A stretch of DNA of 64,000 nucleotides from Woronichinia naegeliana WA131 (GTDB lineage Bacteria > Cyanobacteriota > Cyanobacteriia > Cyanobacteriales > Microcystaceae): assembly GCA_025370055.1 (NCBI GenBank), contig CP073041.1:1736001-1800000 (forward strand). The letters run 5' to 3'. The notes beneath the pieces were generated by a model. That model saw only the letters and a program-made list of their open reading frames with translations, ran no database searches and was not told the origin of the DNA. Below, in pieces: positions 53,694-63,265 of the stretch. A program made the position numbers and the translations under genes. Numbering within the stretch: the stretch's first letter is position 1; the number at the start of each line of letters is the position of its first letter.

Positions 53694-54655
53694 GCAACCA
53701 ATTTTTGTTGAGTCGCCACTAAACTGAGCAAAGTACATTCCCAGACTAAACGCGGTTGTACATAGGCCGTCAAATGTTTGCGGGCTTTTTCCAGAATTTC
53801 TAACAAATGCTGTTGTTTTTCCGACTGCCAATAACGATTTTGTAAATAATCAATCAGCCAAAGTTGCAGTTGTGTATCTAGGTTTTTGTCGATCGCCTTG
53901 GCAAGATTAAGAGCCTCTAGGGGAGATTGGGGCACTTGATTTAATTGCTGTCTCAGTTCAAAGGGAATGGCTTGCAGTTGTTCATAGGCGTAGAGGGCGG
54001 CACCCGGACTGCCCTGGGCGATCGCCAACAATTCGGGATAGGCTAACACGGCTGTTTCACCAATACGTCCTAACACGAGTTCCAGATCGTCCCCAGAAAG
54101 CCGATAGAAAGGAATACGTTGACAACGGGAAACCAAGGTTGGTAGTAAGGAATCCACACTGGGAGCCAGAAGAATTAAAGTCGCTCGTCCTGGTTCTTCC
54201 AGGGTTTTCAGTAAGGCATTAGCCGCCCCTTCATTCATTGCCTGGGCTTCTTCAATAATAATGACGGCTCGTTCTGCTTCCAGGGGAGGACGACTTAAAA
54301 ATTGATTAATTTCTCGGACTTGTTCAATGCGAATTAGGGGAGGAGCCTTCCGTTTGAGACCACTACTTTCGGCTTCCTGAGCGGTTAACAATTTACCTTG
54401 ATGTTGATAGGTGGGTTCAATCCAAAGCAGGTCGGGATGATTGCCAGCAAAAAAGCGTTTTTTCACCCTTTCCTGTTCCTCTGCCGATAAATTCCAGGCC
54501 AATAGTTCCTCGGAAAAGGCCTTTGCGGCTAAACGTTTTCCCACTCCCAGGGGGCCAGCAAAGAGATAGGCCGGTGCAACACGGTTATGGGCGATCGCCT
54601 GTTGGAGCAGTTCGACCGCTTGGACTTGACCGATCAGAGGATAAAATCGGTTCAT
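53681..54655 (-). CDS. holB: DNA polymerase III subunit delta prime
   Basis: This is a 324-residue clamp-loader AAA+ subunit. IGQVQAVELLQQAIAHNRVAPAYLF opens the domain (split here). Walker A is GPLGVGKRLAAKAF near residue 35. Sensor and SRC parts are EEAQAMNEGAANALLKTLEEP near residue 131 (split) and LVSRCQRIPFYRL. The length is normal for the cyanobacterial form. It converges with the FetB-like gene. Confidence 0.92.
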   Translation of the reverse strand: MNRFYPLIGQVQAVELLQQAIAHNRVAPAYLFAGPLGVGKRLAAKAFSEELLAWNLSAEEQERVKKRFFAGNHPDLLWIEPTYQHQGKLLTAQEAESSGLKRKAPPLIRIEQVREINQFLSRPPLEAERAVIIIEEAQAMNEGAANALLKTLEEPGRATLILLAPSVDSLLPTLVSRCQRIPFYRLSGDDLELVLGRIGETAVLAYPELLAIAQGSPGAALYAYEQLQAIPFELRQQLNQVPQSPLEALNLAKAIDKNLDTQLQLWLIDYLQNRYWQSEKQQHLLEILEKARKHLTAYVQPRLVWECTLLSLVATQQKLVAQKS

Positions 54656-54722
54656 AGATAAGACGAAATTTTGCTAATCTTGACCTTAACTATCTTAAAC
54701 TTCCCCTGTGGGTTGTCCCATC

Positions 54723-55310
54723 ATGTTGGATGTTGAATCCGAAATACGCCGTTTAACAGAACTCATGCCCGCCTCTGGCCGGATGTTAACCAAAATTGCC
54801 AGCAAACCTAAACAGTCACGGGTCATTGACGCTGCTTTTCCTAAACCTTGGCAACGGGGCGATCGCCTGATTGCTATCAATTTTAATCTTTGGGCAGATC
54901 TGTCCCTGGGAGAACGGGATTTATTATTATTAAGTGTGGTCTGTTATCTGGTGCAAATCCGTTGGTTTAAACCCGATATTTACCAAGGTTTGACCCTGGC
55001 TGGGGTGGCTGGTGTGGGGCTACAACTGTGGCAAAGGGATGCGGTGGGAATGGTGATTGCTGGGGGATTAACCGCGATCGCCGCTCAACAAATTTGGAAC
55101 AATTATCGCAGTAATGAACGGGAAATTGAAGCGGATGCCGGTGCGATTAAGATAGCCGAAAGACGGGGTTACGAAACCACCCTGGCAGCAAAATTATTAC
55201 TATCAGCCATTGAACATCTCGCTCAAATTGAACAACGCTCTAGTCTGAGCTTTACCGAATTAATTCGTTGTCAAAATTTACGCACGCTTGCCCTCAACAC
55301 TCAAACTTAA
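54723..55310 (+). CDS. DUF3318 membrane protein
   Basis: This is a protein of about 195 residues conserved in cyanobacteria. The N-terminus has IRRLTELMPASGRMLTKI. Hydrophobic segments lie near residues 75-90 and 97-135. EREIEADAGAIKIAERRGY follows near residue 145. Function unknown. I start at ATG 54723 over the GTG at 54708. Confidence 0.75.
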   Translation: MLDVESEIRRLTELMPASGRMLTKIASKPKQSRVIDAAFPKPWQRGDRLIAINFNLWADLSLGERDLLLLSVVCYLVQIRWFKPDIYQGLTLAGVAGVGLQLWQRDAVGMVIAGGLTAIAAQQIWNNYRSNEREIEADAGAIKIAERRGYETTLAAKLLLSAIEHLAQIEQRSSLSFTELIRCQNLRTLALNTQT

Positions 55311-55421
55311 TTTCCCAATGGCAATGGGATCACAAATCTCAACGAATCTCAACAAATCTAGGCGTTACGATCAGTTAAAAAGAATAAAGTAATGGATTAA
55401 CAATACTCTCTAGGAGAAATC

Positions 55422-56459
55422 ATGAATTTTTTCTCAAATTTTCAAAATGGGCAACACAATCTCCAGCAGACCTTAAAGGCTTGGCAAACAAAAGGTAGGC
55501 AATATTTTAGTCTGAGCATACTAGCCGGATTTTTGGCGATCGCCTTGAGCAATTGCACCAATCAAACCACCTTACCGCTCCGCATTGGCACGAACCTGTG
55601 GCCAGGCTATGAAACCCTTTATCTAGCCAGAGACTTGAAATATTATGGCGATGCTCCCATTCAATTAGTGGATTATCCCTCAGGAACGGAAGAAGTGCGA
55701 GCTTACCGCAACGGTGATATTGAAGGGGCCGGTCTCTCCATTGATCAGGCCTTAGTCTTAGCCGCTACCCAGGAGAATGTTCGTATTATTGCCGTTATGG
55801 ATATTTCCGAGGGGGGAGATGTGATTTTGGGGAAGCCCGACATTGCTAATATCAAAGCTTTGAAGGGTAAACGAGTCGGCGTAGAATCGACGGCCCTGGG
55901 TGCTTTTTTTATTGCCCGTGCCCTGGAAAAAAATGGCATGACTCCCAAAGACATTAAAATTGTTTCCCTCGAACTGACTGAACATGAACGGGCCTATAAA
56001 GAAGGCAAAGTGGATGCCGTTGTCACCTTTGGCCCCGCCATGGTGAAATTATTAGCAGCCGGAGCCAAACTTTTATTTGATAGTAGCCAAATTCCAGGGG
56101 AAATCGTCGATACCTTGGTCGTCAAAGAAGAGGCGATCGCCAATTCGGAAAAGACTATTCAAACGCTAGTCAATGGCCGCTTTCGAGCCTTAGATTATTT
56201 AGAAAAAAATCCCCAGGATGCCGCCCGTCGGATTGCCCCCCGTACCAAAGTGACACCAGAGCAAATTCTCAATGCCTTTAAGGGATTGCGTCAGCCCAAC
56301 CTCGCCGAAAATCAGAAACTTTTAGATCAAAGTGATCCTTCCTTAATTAACGCGATGCGAAAACTAGTCGATATCATGGTGGCAAATAAATTACTACCTA
56401 AGGCAATCGATCCAGCAACCATTTTAGATGATCATTTTATAAAAAATGCCCAACCCTAG
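55422..56459 (+). CDS. Periplasmic substrate-binding protein (NMT1/SsuA-like)
   Basis: This is a 345-residue exported binding protein. The N-terminal region has a hydrophobic signal ending FLAIALSNCTN, a lipobox-like LSNC. The mature part is a type II binding fold: LRIGTNLWPGYETLYLARDL, LKGKRVGVESTALGAFFIARAL near residue 146 (split), and VVTFGPAMVKLLAAGAKLL. Such proteins bind small nitrogen or sulfur compounds for uptake. No permease or ATPase follows; a hybrid histidine kinase begins 41 bp downstream, so it may serve as a ligand sensor. A good ribosome-binding site (AGGAGA) lies upstream of the ATG. Confidence 0.8.
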   Translation: MNFFSNFQNGQHNLQQTLKAWQTKGRQYFSLSILAGFLAIALSNCTNQTTLPLRIGTNLWPGYETLYLARDLKYYGDAPIQLVDYPSGTEEVRAYRNGDIEGAGLSIDQALVLAATQENVRIIAVMDISEGGDVILGKPDIANIKALKGKRVGVESTALGAFFIARALEKNGMTPKDIKIVSLELTEHERAYKEGKVDAVVTFGPAMVKLLAAGAKLLFDSSQIPGEIVDTLVVKEEAIANSEKTIQTLVNGRFRALDYLEKNPQDAARRIAPRTKVTPEQILNAFKGLRQPNLAENQKLLDQSDPSLINAMRKLVDIMVANKLLPKAIDPATILDDHFIKNAQP

Positions 56460-56500
56460 AGTGGTTAAATCTTTTAGAGCCTGCCAAGACATTAATCTCA

Positions 56501-59209
56501 ATGGAAAGATTTCCCTTCCCGCTCAGATTCTCCATTCCCACCATTTTAATTTTGTGTGGTAGTTTGTTGGGACTAGTATCCTTCCAGCAAGAAATCACAG
56601 AAACCTATCAAAAGACTGAAACCAGTAGCCAAAATGCAGTCAGGATTTCAGCGAGTCGAACGGCCGGTATATTAGAGTATCTCTACCGTCGAGCCGACAA
56701 TGAACAGGCAGAAATTATCATTAGTCAAGTAGGCAGTGATCCTGACTTGGACTTGGTGCTGCTCTTTGACGATCGCAATTCAGTTTTATTGTCTGATCAT
56801 TACGAATTAAGGGATCTACCCCTTGGAAAAACCCTGGCTCAACCCTACGAAGGGCAAATAACAGCCGTCCGACAGACAATGGCCGGACAAGTATGGCTTT
56901 CCCCCGATAAGCATAAATTGATTGCTATCTATCCGGTTCTGCTCAAAGCCTTGCCAGGGGAACTGCGTCCTTCTAGGGTGGGAATTCTTTTTTTAGAACA
57001 GGATCTGACCCAGGCTAAAAAGGAGGCCTATAATGATGCCCTCAGACGCTCCCTGCTCTTTGCGGGAATGTTGACCTTGTTTTGTATCGGTTTGTGGTTC
57101 TTTTTTGAGTTTACCCTAACCCGTCGAGTTGCTCACCTGGTGGCTACTAGCAATAGTCTGGCGGCTGGCCAATTAGGCGATCGCGCCCAGTTATCCGGTT
57201 CCGATGAAATTGCCCAGATATCGTCAGCCTTTGATCGTATGGCTGAAAAGATCCAAGAAAATACCAAAGATTTAGAGCGCAGTGAAGAACGTTACGATCT
57301 AGCCGTATCGGGCACTAACGATGGTATCTGGGACTGGGATCTGAATACCAATACTGTTTACTATTCTCCCGTTTGGTTCAAAATTCTGGGCTATGAACCT
57401 AATCATTTATCCAATCTTCTTTCTACCTGGTCAGAAAAACTACATCCTGACGATTTAGATTCATCTCAACAAGCTGTCCGTGATCATTTGGTCGGAGAAA
57501 CAGAACTCTACGAACATACCCACCGAATGCAACATCGGGACGGTCATTATCTCTGGATTGCAGCCAAGGGCAAATGTTTACGAGATGACACTGATGCTCC
57601 CTATCGCATGGTGGGAACCATTACCGACATTACGGCTAAAAAGCAGGCCGAGGAAGAACTCCGTAAGGCTAAAGAAGCGGCTGAAAGTGCGAATCGTACC
57701 AAGAGTGAATTTTTAGCCAACATGAGTCATGAAATTCGGACTCCCATGAATGCCATTCTCGGTTTTTCCGATCTCTTACAAGGTTTAACCGCCGATGGTC
57801 GCGCCCACAGTTACCTAGAGGCCATCCGCTCTAGTGGCAAAACCTTGATGGCTTTGATTAATGATATTCTTGATCTTTCTAAGATTGAAGCAGGGAAACT
57901 CCAACTCAGCTATGAAGGCGTGGATATTCGTCAATTGGTTTATGAAATCCAGCAGATTTTTTCTGAAAAAGCGAAAGAGAAAGGACTCCAACTTTTTACC
58001 AAGATTGACGAAAAAGTTCCTCCGATGATTGCCTTTGATGAAGTCCGCTTAAGACAGATTTTATTTAATGTAGTTGGTAACGCGATTAAGTTTACGAACC
58101 AGGGCTATGTTCGCATTAGTGTCGCCAGCGATCGTCCCAACAACCAAAAAATAGAACTTCTTTTACAAGTAGAAGATACTGGGATTGGCATTGCCGAGGA
58201 AGAGCAAGAGCGTATTTTCGATATCTTTACCCAAAGTGAAGGCCAAAGCACCCGTAAATATGGTGGAACGGGTTTAGGGCTAACCATTACCCGTCGTTTA
58301 ACAGAAATGCTAGGGGGATATATTGAACTCAAAAGTACTTTAAATCAGGGCAGTATTTTCACGCTAGTTTTCCCTTCCATTAAGGTAGAAGGAGAAGTTC
58401 CCAAACCGATCAAAACTCAACGAGATAAGAACCTAAAACAATTTGCTACTTCAAGGATTTTAGTGGTTGATGATGTGAAGTCCAATCGTCATTTGGTTCG
58501 GAGTTTTTTTGAGGGAACTGATCACCAAATTATCGAAGCCTGTGATGGTTTTGAGGCTATTCATATGGCGAAAATTCACCAACCGGATCTGATCATTATG
58601 GATATCTTAATGCCCAATTTAGATGGTCAAGAAGCAACCCTTTGTTTACGTAAAGATCCAGAAACCCAAGCCATTCCGATTATTATTTTGACCGCTTCTT
58701 TAATGTTGGATATTCAATATCAGCTTCAGGAATATTGCCAAGGTTTTCTAACCAAGCCCCTGTTTCAATCGGATCTGGTACAAGCCTTAAAAGAAGTACT
58801 GCCGCTAAGATCACCCTCCCAATCTTCTGCTCCTGCCTCCACTGAGCTAACAAGTCCGGCTATTGCGGTCATGTCTGCCCCCCAAGAGGACTCACCCGAT
58901 ACCCAGGAAACCTCGAATAGTCCTAAAGATTTATCAGAACTGCTCACCCAATTAATCAGGGAAGAAGACACCATTTGGCCTAAGATCCGACAAACCATGA
59001 TTATGCGAGATTTGCGTGAGTTCGCAAAACGATTAAGAGCTTGGTCGGAAGACTACGCTTTTAGCCCTCTATTAGACTATGTGGTCAAGTTGGAGTTCCA
59101 AATCCATTCCTATGATGGAGAAAACTTAGCACGAACGGTTAATACCTTTCCCCAGGTACGAGCCGCATTAGAAAAAGAGTTGGCTGATGCTTCAATGCTC
59201 CTCAGCTAA
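56501..59209 (+). CDS. Hybrid sensor histidine kinase with PAS, receiver and C-terminal tail
   Basis: This is a 902-residue membrane sensor. Membrane helices lie near residues 8-26 and 185-205, with a periplasmic sensor between. HAMP covers about 207-260. PAS covers about 265-385 (GTNDGIWDWDLNTNTVYYSP). HisKA has FLANMSHEIRTPMNAILG (His near residue 411). HATPase has NVVGNAIKFTNQGYV and GTGLGLTITRRL. The receiver (about residues 650-770) has VVDDVKSNRHLV and IIMDILMPNLDGQ (Asp). A helical tail of about 120 residues follows, possibly a degenerate Hpt. The binding-protein gene upstream suggests it reads a periplasmic ligand. Confidence 0.92.
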   Translation: MERFPFPLRFSIPTILILCGSLLGLVSFQQEITETYQKTETSSQNAVRISASRTAGILEYLYRRADNEQAEIIISQVGSDPDLDLVLLFDDRNSVLLSDHYELRDLPLGKTLAQPYEGQITAVRQTMAGQVWLSPDKHKLIAIYPVLLKALPGELRPSRVGILFLEQDLTQAKKEAYNDALRRSLLFAGMLTLFCIGLWFFFEFTLTRRVAHLVATSNSLAAGQLGDRAQLSGSDEIAQISSAFDRMAEKIQENTKDLERSEERYDLAVSGTNDGIWDWDLNTNTVYYSPVWFKILGYEPNHLSNLLSTWSEKLHPDDLDSSQQAVRDHLVGETELYEHTHRMQHRDGHYLWIAAKGKCLRDDTDAPYRMVGTITDITAKKQAEEELRKAKEAAESANRTKSEFLANMSHEIRTPMNAILGFSDLLQGLTADGRAHSYLEAIRSSGKTLMALINDILDLSKIEAGKLQLSYEGVDIRQLVYEIQQIFSEKAKEKGLQLFTKIDEKVPPMIAFDEVRLRQILFNVVGNAIKFTNQGYVRISVASDRPNNQKIELLLQVEDTGIGIAEEEQERIFDIFTQSEGQSTRKYGGTGLGLTITRRLTEMLGGYIELKSTLNQGSIFTLVFPSIKVEGEVPKPIKTQRDKNLKQFATSRILVVDDVKSNRHLVRSFFEGTDHQIIEACDGFEAIHMAKIHQPDLIIMDILMPNLDGQEATLCLRKDPETQAIPIIILTASLMLDIQYQLQEYCQGFLTKPLFQSDLVQALKEVLPLRSPSQSSAPASTELTSPAIAVMSAPQEDSPDTQETSNSPKDLSELLTQLIREEDTIWPKIRQTMIMRDLREFAKRLRAWSEDYAFSPLLDYVVKLEFQIHSYDGENLARTVNTFPQVRAALEKELADASMLLS

Positions 59210-59501
59210 AATCCGGTAGTAGAGATCAAAAATCCAACTAAAAAGCCAATAATTGTGGCGTAGGAAACAGAGCTTCCTCCCAATTCGTAAGCTTCGGGCA
59301 TCTATGCAATCTTCCAAGTCCGTTTAAAGTCTCGGAATGCTCTCCCGCGACTTGTTCACACAAGCAAGACGATGGGATCAATTCAGGACAAGCAGTCCAA
59401 GACCGAGCACAATCTTGAGAAAAGCTTAAGTTGTGGACTCTGGCCCTTGCCAGCTTCATAAATTGTATTATTATAGAAATAAAGTTAACAATTTTTAATA
59501 T
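59210..59501. other. Gap with a transposon-end-like open frame
   Basis: A minus-strand frame at 59238-59459 (with CARSWTACPELIPSSCLCEQ and GEHSETLNGLGRLH) has sense-like composition but no start I can defend. Its C-terminal style reminds me of TnpB gene ends, so it may be the remnant of an IS. The rest of the gap is featureless. Confidence 0.35.
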
Positions 59502-59696
59502 ATGTTAGTGCCTATTCTCATTTTTGATGTGGCTTTGGTGGCTTGGTCGCTACATCTGATGCAGCAGGCAGTCGAAGAACAGGAATTTTCGCTGATGTTG
59601 GCGGGAACGTTAGTCGCTTTGGCCGCTGCGGCCACCCTAGTTGTCTATTTTCTCATGGGCCACTGTTTAGCCTACATTACTCAACTTCCCTATTAA
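59502..59696 (+). CDS. Small membrane protein
   Basis: This is a 64-residue protein made of two hydrophobic segments (near residues 3-20 and 30-58) joined by a short acidic loop (QQAVEEQEFS). I do not recognise it by name. Composition and a clean ATG suggest a real gene. It lies just upstream of the tRNA gene. Confidence 0.6.
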   Translation: MLVPILIFDVALVAWSLHLMQQAVEEQEFSLMLAGTLVALAAAATLVVYFLMGHCLAYITQLPY

Positions 59697-59770
59697 ATAA
59701 GCCCTTGGCCGGCGATCGCCCCTCTCGCGCTCCTAGGTCAAGACAGTTTTAAAATTATTTAGCTTAACAC

Positions 59771-59800
59771 TTGACAAAACTGTTTATGATAAGGCAAGAT
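59771..59800 (+). promoter_or_regulatory. Candidate promoter of tRNA-Ala
   Basis: TTGACA at 59771-59776 is a perfect -35 box. A weak -10 (CAAGAT) lies 18 bp downstream at 59795-59800. TATGAT at 59785-59790 is a better -10 but is too close to that -35. Either could serve the tRNA 17-27 bp downstream. Confidence 0.4.
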
Positions 59801-59816
59801 TAAAAACGGACTTAAC

Positions 59817-59889
59817 GGGGTTATAGCTCAGTTGGTAGAGCACTGCAATGGCATTGCAGGGGTCAGGAGTTCGAGTCTCCTTAGCTCCA
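59817..59889 (+). tRNA. tRNA-Ala (GGC anticodon)
   Basis: 73 bases fold as a complete cloverleaf. The acceptor arm GGGGTTA pairs with TAGCTCC (one G-T and one T-G pair), and the discriminator is A. The anticodon stem CTGCA/TGCAG encloses ATGGCAT with GGC at the anticodon position. The T arm AGGAG-TTCGAGT-CTCCT is standard. CCA is not encoded, as is usual in cyanobacteria. Confidence 0.95.
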
Positions 59890-60052
59890 TACGTAAATTT
59901 ATAAATTCTTGGTCAGATGATCGCCTATGGTGATTGTCTGATTTTTGCTGGATTGAGCTTGCTATTCTTGATTAAGCCAATGCGGAGGATCATGGGTTGA
60001 ATCCACGATCCTTAAGGGCTAATTGACCGTTTTAGAGGTGCTAGAAATTTGC

Positions 60053-61123
60053 TTACAGCGATCGCGGATGGGTCGGCGATTCATAAACAACAGGGGAAGC
60101 GTGATCAGGCACGAAATGACAAGCCCAATAGGAATGAATAAAACTCTTCCAAATCGGTTCATTTGAAACGCGGTAATAATCCCCAAGAATAGGCTTAATC
60201 GCTTCTGTTGCCGTTTTGAGGTGATAGTGGGGCATATTTAGGAAAATATGGTGGGCTACATGGGTGCCAATGTCGTGGTGAATGGGGTTAATAAAACCGT
60301 AATCGCGATCAATGGTGGAAAGCGCGCCTTTGAGAAAATACCAATCTTCATCCCGATACCAGGGGATACCCGGTTCAGTGTGGTGCAAGAAGGTGACTAA
60401 ATCTAGCCAGATAACGAAGATAACGTAGGGAACGAGATAAAACTTGAGTAAAAACAGCCAACCAAACTGGTAGGTCAAAAAGCCTAAAAAGCCAACCATG
60501 GCAATCCAGAGCGTCGTGCTAGTGATGATATCCCATTTTTCAGAGGGACGGAACAAGGGGCTACTGGGTAAAAAATGAGAACCTTCCCGATTCGGCGATC
60601 GCTTGAAGAGATAGAGCGGGTAAGAAATCAGAGGCACATAAAAACGGAAGAGTTTTTCATACCAAGCCATTTCATTGTACTTACTTTCTGTGACAGGATA
60701 CCAACTTTCATCGGTGTCGATATTGCCGGTGTTGGCATGGTGGGTGCGATGACTAATACGCCAGCCGTGATAGGGAACCAAAATGGGGATATGGGAAAGG
60801 TGTCCGATCAGATTATTCAACCATTTAGATTTAGAAAAGGAGCCGTGACCACAATCGTGGCCGACCACAAACAATGACCAAAATAAGGTTCCCTGAGCTA
60901 ACCAGAAAAACGGGTAAAAATACCAAGAATCTAGATGGGCAGCGATCGCATAAAGACCAGCAATCATGCCAATATCCAAAAAAAAGTAGGCCAAGGATCG
61001 ACCTACCGAGGGTTCAAAGCATTCTGGGGGAATCGCAGATTTCAGATCTTGGAGCGTGAAAGGTAGCTCCGTTTTTTGAGTTTTTGTATTGTTAACTAAG
61101 TTGGGTGGATTTTTAAGTTGCAC
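60053..61123 (-). CDS. desB: Omega-3 (delta-15) acyl-lipid desaturase
   Basis: This is a 356-residue membrane desaturase that introduces the omega-3 double bond into glycerolipid-bound fatty acids using ferredoxin and oxygen. The three histidine boxes are present: GHDCGHGSF near residue 98, HRTHHANTGN near residue 132 and GTHVAHHIFLNMPHYHL near residue 300. The pattern IDRDYGFINPIHHDIG closely matches Synechocystis DesB as I recall it. The start is a GTG. DesB expression is cold-induced in other cyanobacteria. It stands alone. Confidence 0.95.
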   Translation of the reverse strand: MQLKNPPNLVNNTKTQKTELPFTLQDLKSAIPPECFEPSVGRSLAYFFLDIGMIAGLYAIAAHLDSWYFYPFFWLAQGTLFWSLFVVGHDCGHGSFSKSKWLNNLIGHLSHIPILVPYHGWRISHRTHHANTGNIDTDESWYPVTESKYNEMAWYEKLFRFYVPLISYPLYLFKRSPNREGSHFLPSSPLFRPSEKWDIITSTTLWIAMVGFLGFLTYQFGWLFLLKFYLVPYVIFVIWLDLVTFLHHTEPGIPWYRDEDWYFLKGALSTIDRDYGFINPIHHDIGTHVAHHIFLNMPHYHLKTATEAIKPILGDYYRVSNEPIWKSFIHSYWACHFVPDHASPVVYESPTHPRSL

Positions 61124-61324
61124 GCAATTATCCTAAGAAGGGCAGTACAGAAAAGGGTCTTTAAGATTCTACCCTCTTTTGCTTTAGAAAACTTAATACT
61201 CTTCCACTATTTCTCCTTGTTTTTCTGAACAACCCCAGCCCTCCAATGACTCAATCCGCGTTGAAGTGGGAACTGAGTTATGCTGAAGGATAGAAGCTAT
61301 GACTAATTGCTGTCACTAATTGCT

Positions 61325-61630
61325 ATGACTGTACGAAATTCCCAAGAGACTGACTATTCCATCCCCAAGGTCGAAGTTGACATTGATCCCGATCCCTCGA
61401 AACTGCCTTCCCTACCAGAGAAGTTCAATCAAATGCTTCAGCAGTTTCAACAGTGGTATCAGGGACTGGCGGCTCCGGCTAAGATCGGGGTGGCGATCGC
61501 CTTATTTTTTATTGCAGTTAGCCTACTGCTCAAAGTCCTGCATCTCATTTCCTCCCTGATTACCGTCACCATTTTGGCCATCGTGCTTTACGGACTATAT
61601 CGTACCTTTCTCAAACCCAATCTTTCCTAA
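61325..61630 (+). CDS. Small conserved membrane protein
   Basis: This is a protein of about 101 residues from the ATG at 61325; the frame extends to a TTG upstream. It is acidic and Pro-rich at the N-terminus (VEVDIDPDPSKLPSLPEKF). Two membrane helices follow near residues 54-72 and 75-93 (AKIGVAIALFFIAVSLLL and SLITVTILAIVLYGLY). The function is unknown. The helicase starts 15 bp downstream. Confidence 0.6.
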   Translation: MTVRNSQETDYSIPKVEVDIDPDPSKLPSLPEKFNQMLQQFQQWYQGLAAPAKIGVAIALFFIAVSLLLKVLHLISSLITVTILAIVLYGLYRTFLKPNLS

Positions 61631-61645
61631 ACCTTAAACTTCTCC

Positions 61646-63121
61646 ATGCCCCGTCCCTCTAAATTGACCTATGATCGCGGGACATTATTGCTCCATCCAC
61701 CTCCCAGGGGAAGAGAATGGCTTGATTTCGTCACCTGGGATGATCGGGTGGAGAAGTTTCGTCTGCCGGCCTTTCAATATCGCTCTTTAGTGGAAAGACT
61801 TCAGGCGGCGGGGATTGATTTTATTGATGAAGCCAAGGGATTTTTACCTCTAGAATTAACTCCTCGCCTAGAACGTCAACCCTTTCCCCATCAAATGGAA
61901 GCCCTAACCGCCTGGAAAAAAGCGGCTCGCCAGGGAGTGGTGGTGTTGCCAACGGCGGCGGGAAAAACCTTTTTAGCCCAATTGGCCATTCAGTCCACCC
62001 CACGCACAACTCTGATCCTGGTTCCCACTCTGGATTTAATGCACCAATGGTATGCCCAAATGACCGCCGCTTTTCCTGATACGGAAATTGGTCTCTTGGG
62101 AGGGGGTTCCCGCGATCGCAGTCCGATTTTAATTGCGACTTACCACAGTGGCGCGATCCAGGCAGAAACCCTGGGTAATCAATATGCCCTTTTAATTTTT
62201 GATGAATGTCACCATCTCCCCAGTGATTTTTTTCGGGTCATTGCTGAATATGCGATCGCCCCCTATCGCTTAGGATTAACCGCGACACCGGAACGTAGCG
62301 ATGGCAGTCATCTGGATTTAGATCATTTAATTGGGCCGGTGGTCTATCACAAAACCGTCGAGGATTTAGCCGGTGGTACGTTAGCCGAACATGAAGTCAT
62401 TCAAATCAAAGTTCAATTGTCCCAGAGCGAACGAGAACGCTACGATCTGGCCATGCAAACCCGCAATCAATTTTTACGACAGTCTAATATTGCTCTCGGC
62501 AGCTTAAATGGTTGGCAACAATTTGTCCAAGCGAGTGCCTGTTCTAGTAGTGGCAGACGGGCCATGTTAGCTCACCGTGAAGCCAAGGAAATTTCCCTCG
62601 GTACAGAAGGCAAGTTACGAGTCCTAGCAGAAATTTTGACAGAGCATCATCCCGATCCCGTCCTTATTTTTACCAACGACAATGCAACGGTTTATCGGAT
62701 TTCCCGAACGTTTTTAATTCCGGCCATCACCCATCAAACCCCGGTCAAAGAACGCCATGATGTTTTGAGCCAATTTCGAGAAGGTCACTATAAAAGCCTG
62801 GTAACGTCCCACGTTCTCAATGAAGGGGTGGATGTCCCCAGTGTCAAAGTGGCGGTAATTCTATCGGGGACGGGTTCCACTCGTGAATATGTGCAGCGTT
62901 TGGGGCGTATTCTTCGCAAACAGGTGGGAGTACATAAATTAGCAATTCTCTATGAAGTTGTGGCCGAAGATACGAGTGAGGAACAAACCGCCCATCGTCG
63001 TAAAGCGGCCAGTAAATCTTCTCCCGATCGCCCCCAGCAGTTGGAATTATTGCCTTCCCCAGAACGGCGATCGCTCAGAGCCGCAGAACCGAAAACCAAT
63101 ACTTACTCGACAGAAGATTAA
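61646..63121 (+). CDS. XPB-like superfamily 2 helicase
   Basis: This is a 491-residue DEAD/DEAH-type helicase related to XPB. The N-terminal 80 residues are a short specific domain. Walker A is VVLPTAAGKTFLAQLA near residue 98. Walker B is LLIFDECHHLPSDFF near residue 182, with motif III GLTATPERSDG following. The second RecA domain has PVLIFTNDN, VTSHVLNEGVDVPSV and YVQRLGRILRKQ. All key motifs are present. Role in DNA repair or recombination is likely but not fixed. Confidence 0.88.
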   Translation: MPRPSKLTYDRGTLLLHPPPRGREWLDFVTWDDRVEKFRLPAFQYRSLVERLQAAGIDFIDEAKGFLPLELTPRLERQPFPHQMEALTAWKKAARQGVVVLPTAAGKTFLAQLAIQSTPRTTLILVPTLDLMHQWYAQMTAAFPDTEIGLLGGGSRDRSPILIATYHSGAIQAETLGNQYALLIFDECHHLPSDFFRVIAEYAIAPYRLGLTATPERSDGSHLDLDHLIGPVVYHKTVEDLAGGTLAEHEVIQIKVQLSQSERERYDLAMQTRNQFLRQSNIALGSLNGWQQFVQASACSSSGRRAMLAHREAKEISLGTEGKLRVLAEILTEHHPDPVLIFTNDNATVYRISRTFLIPAITHQTPVKERHDVLSQFREGHYKSLVTSHVLNEGVDVPSVKVAVILSGTGSTREYVQRLGRILRKQVGVHKLAILYEVVAEDTSEEQTAHRRKAASKSSPDRPQQLELLPSPERRSLRAAEPKTNTYSTED

Positions 63122-63265
63122 TCTGCTGTTACTGTAAACAAACAAAACGTAATCTTTCGTAACGATCAAGTAGGGTTCATGCCTATAATCGAGCAGAGTA
63201 GATTCTTCTGTTTCCGATCACTCTTCCAGACCGATAATAAATTACCCTTTTAAACTTTAGCTATA

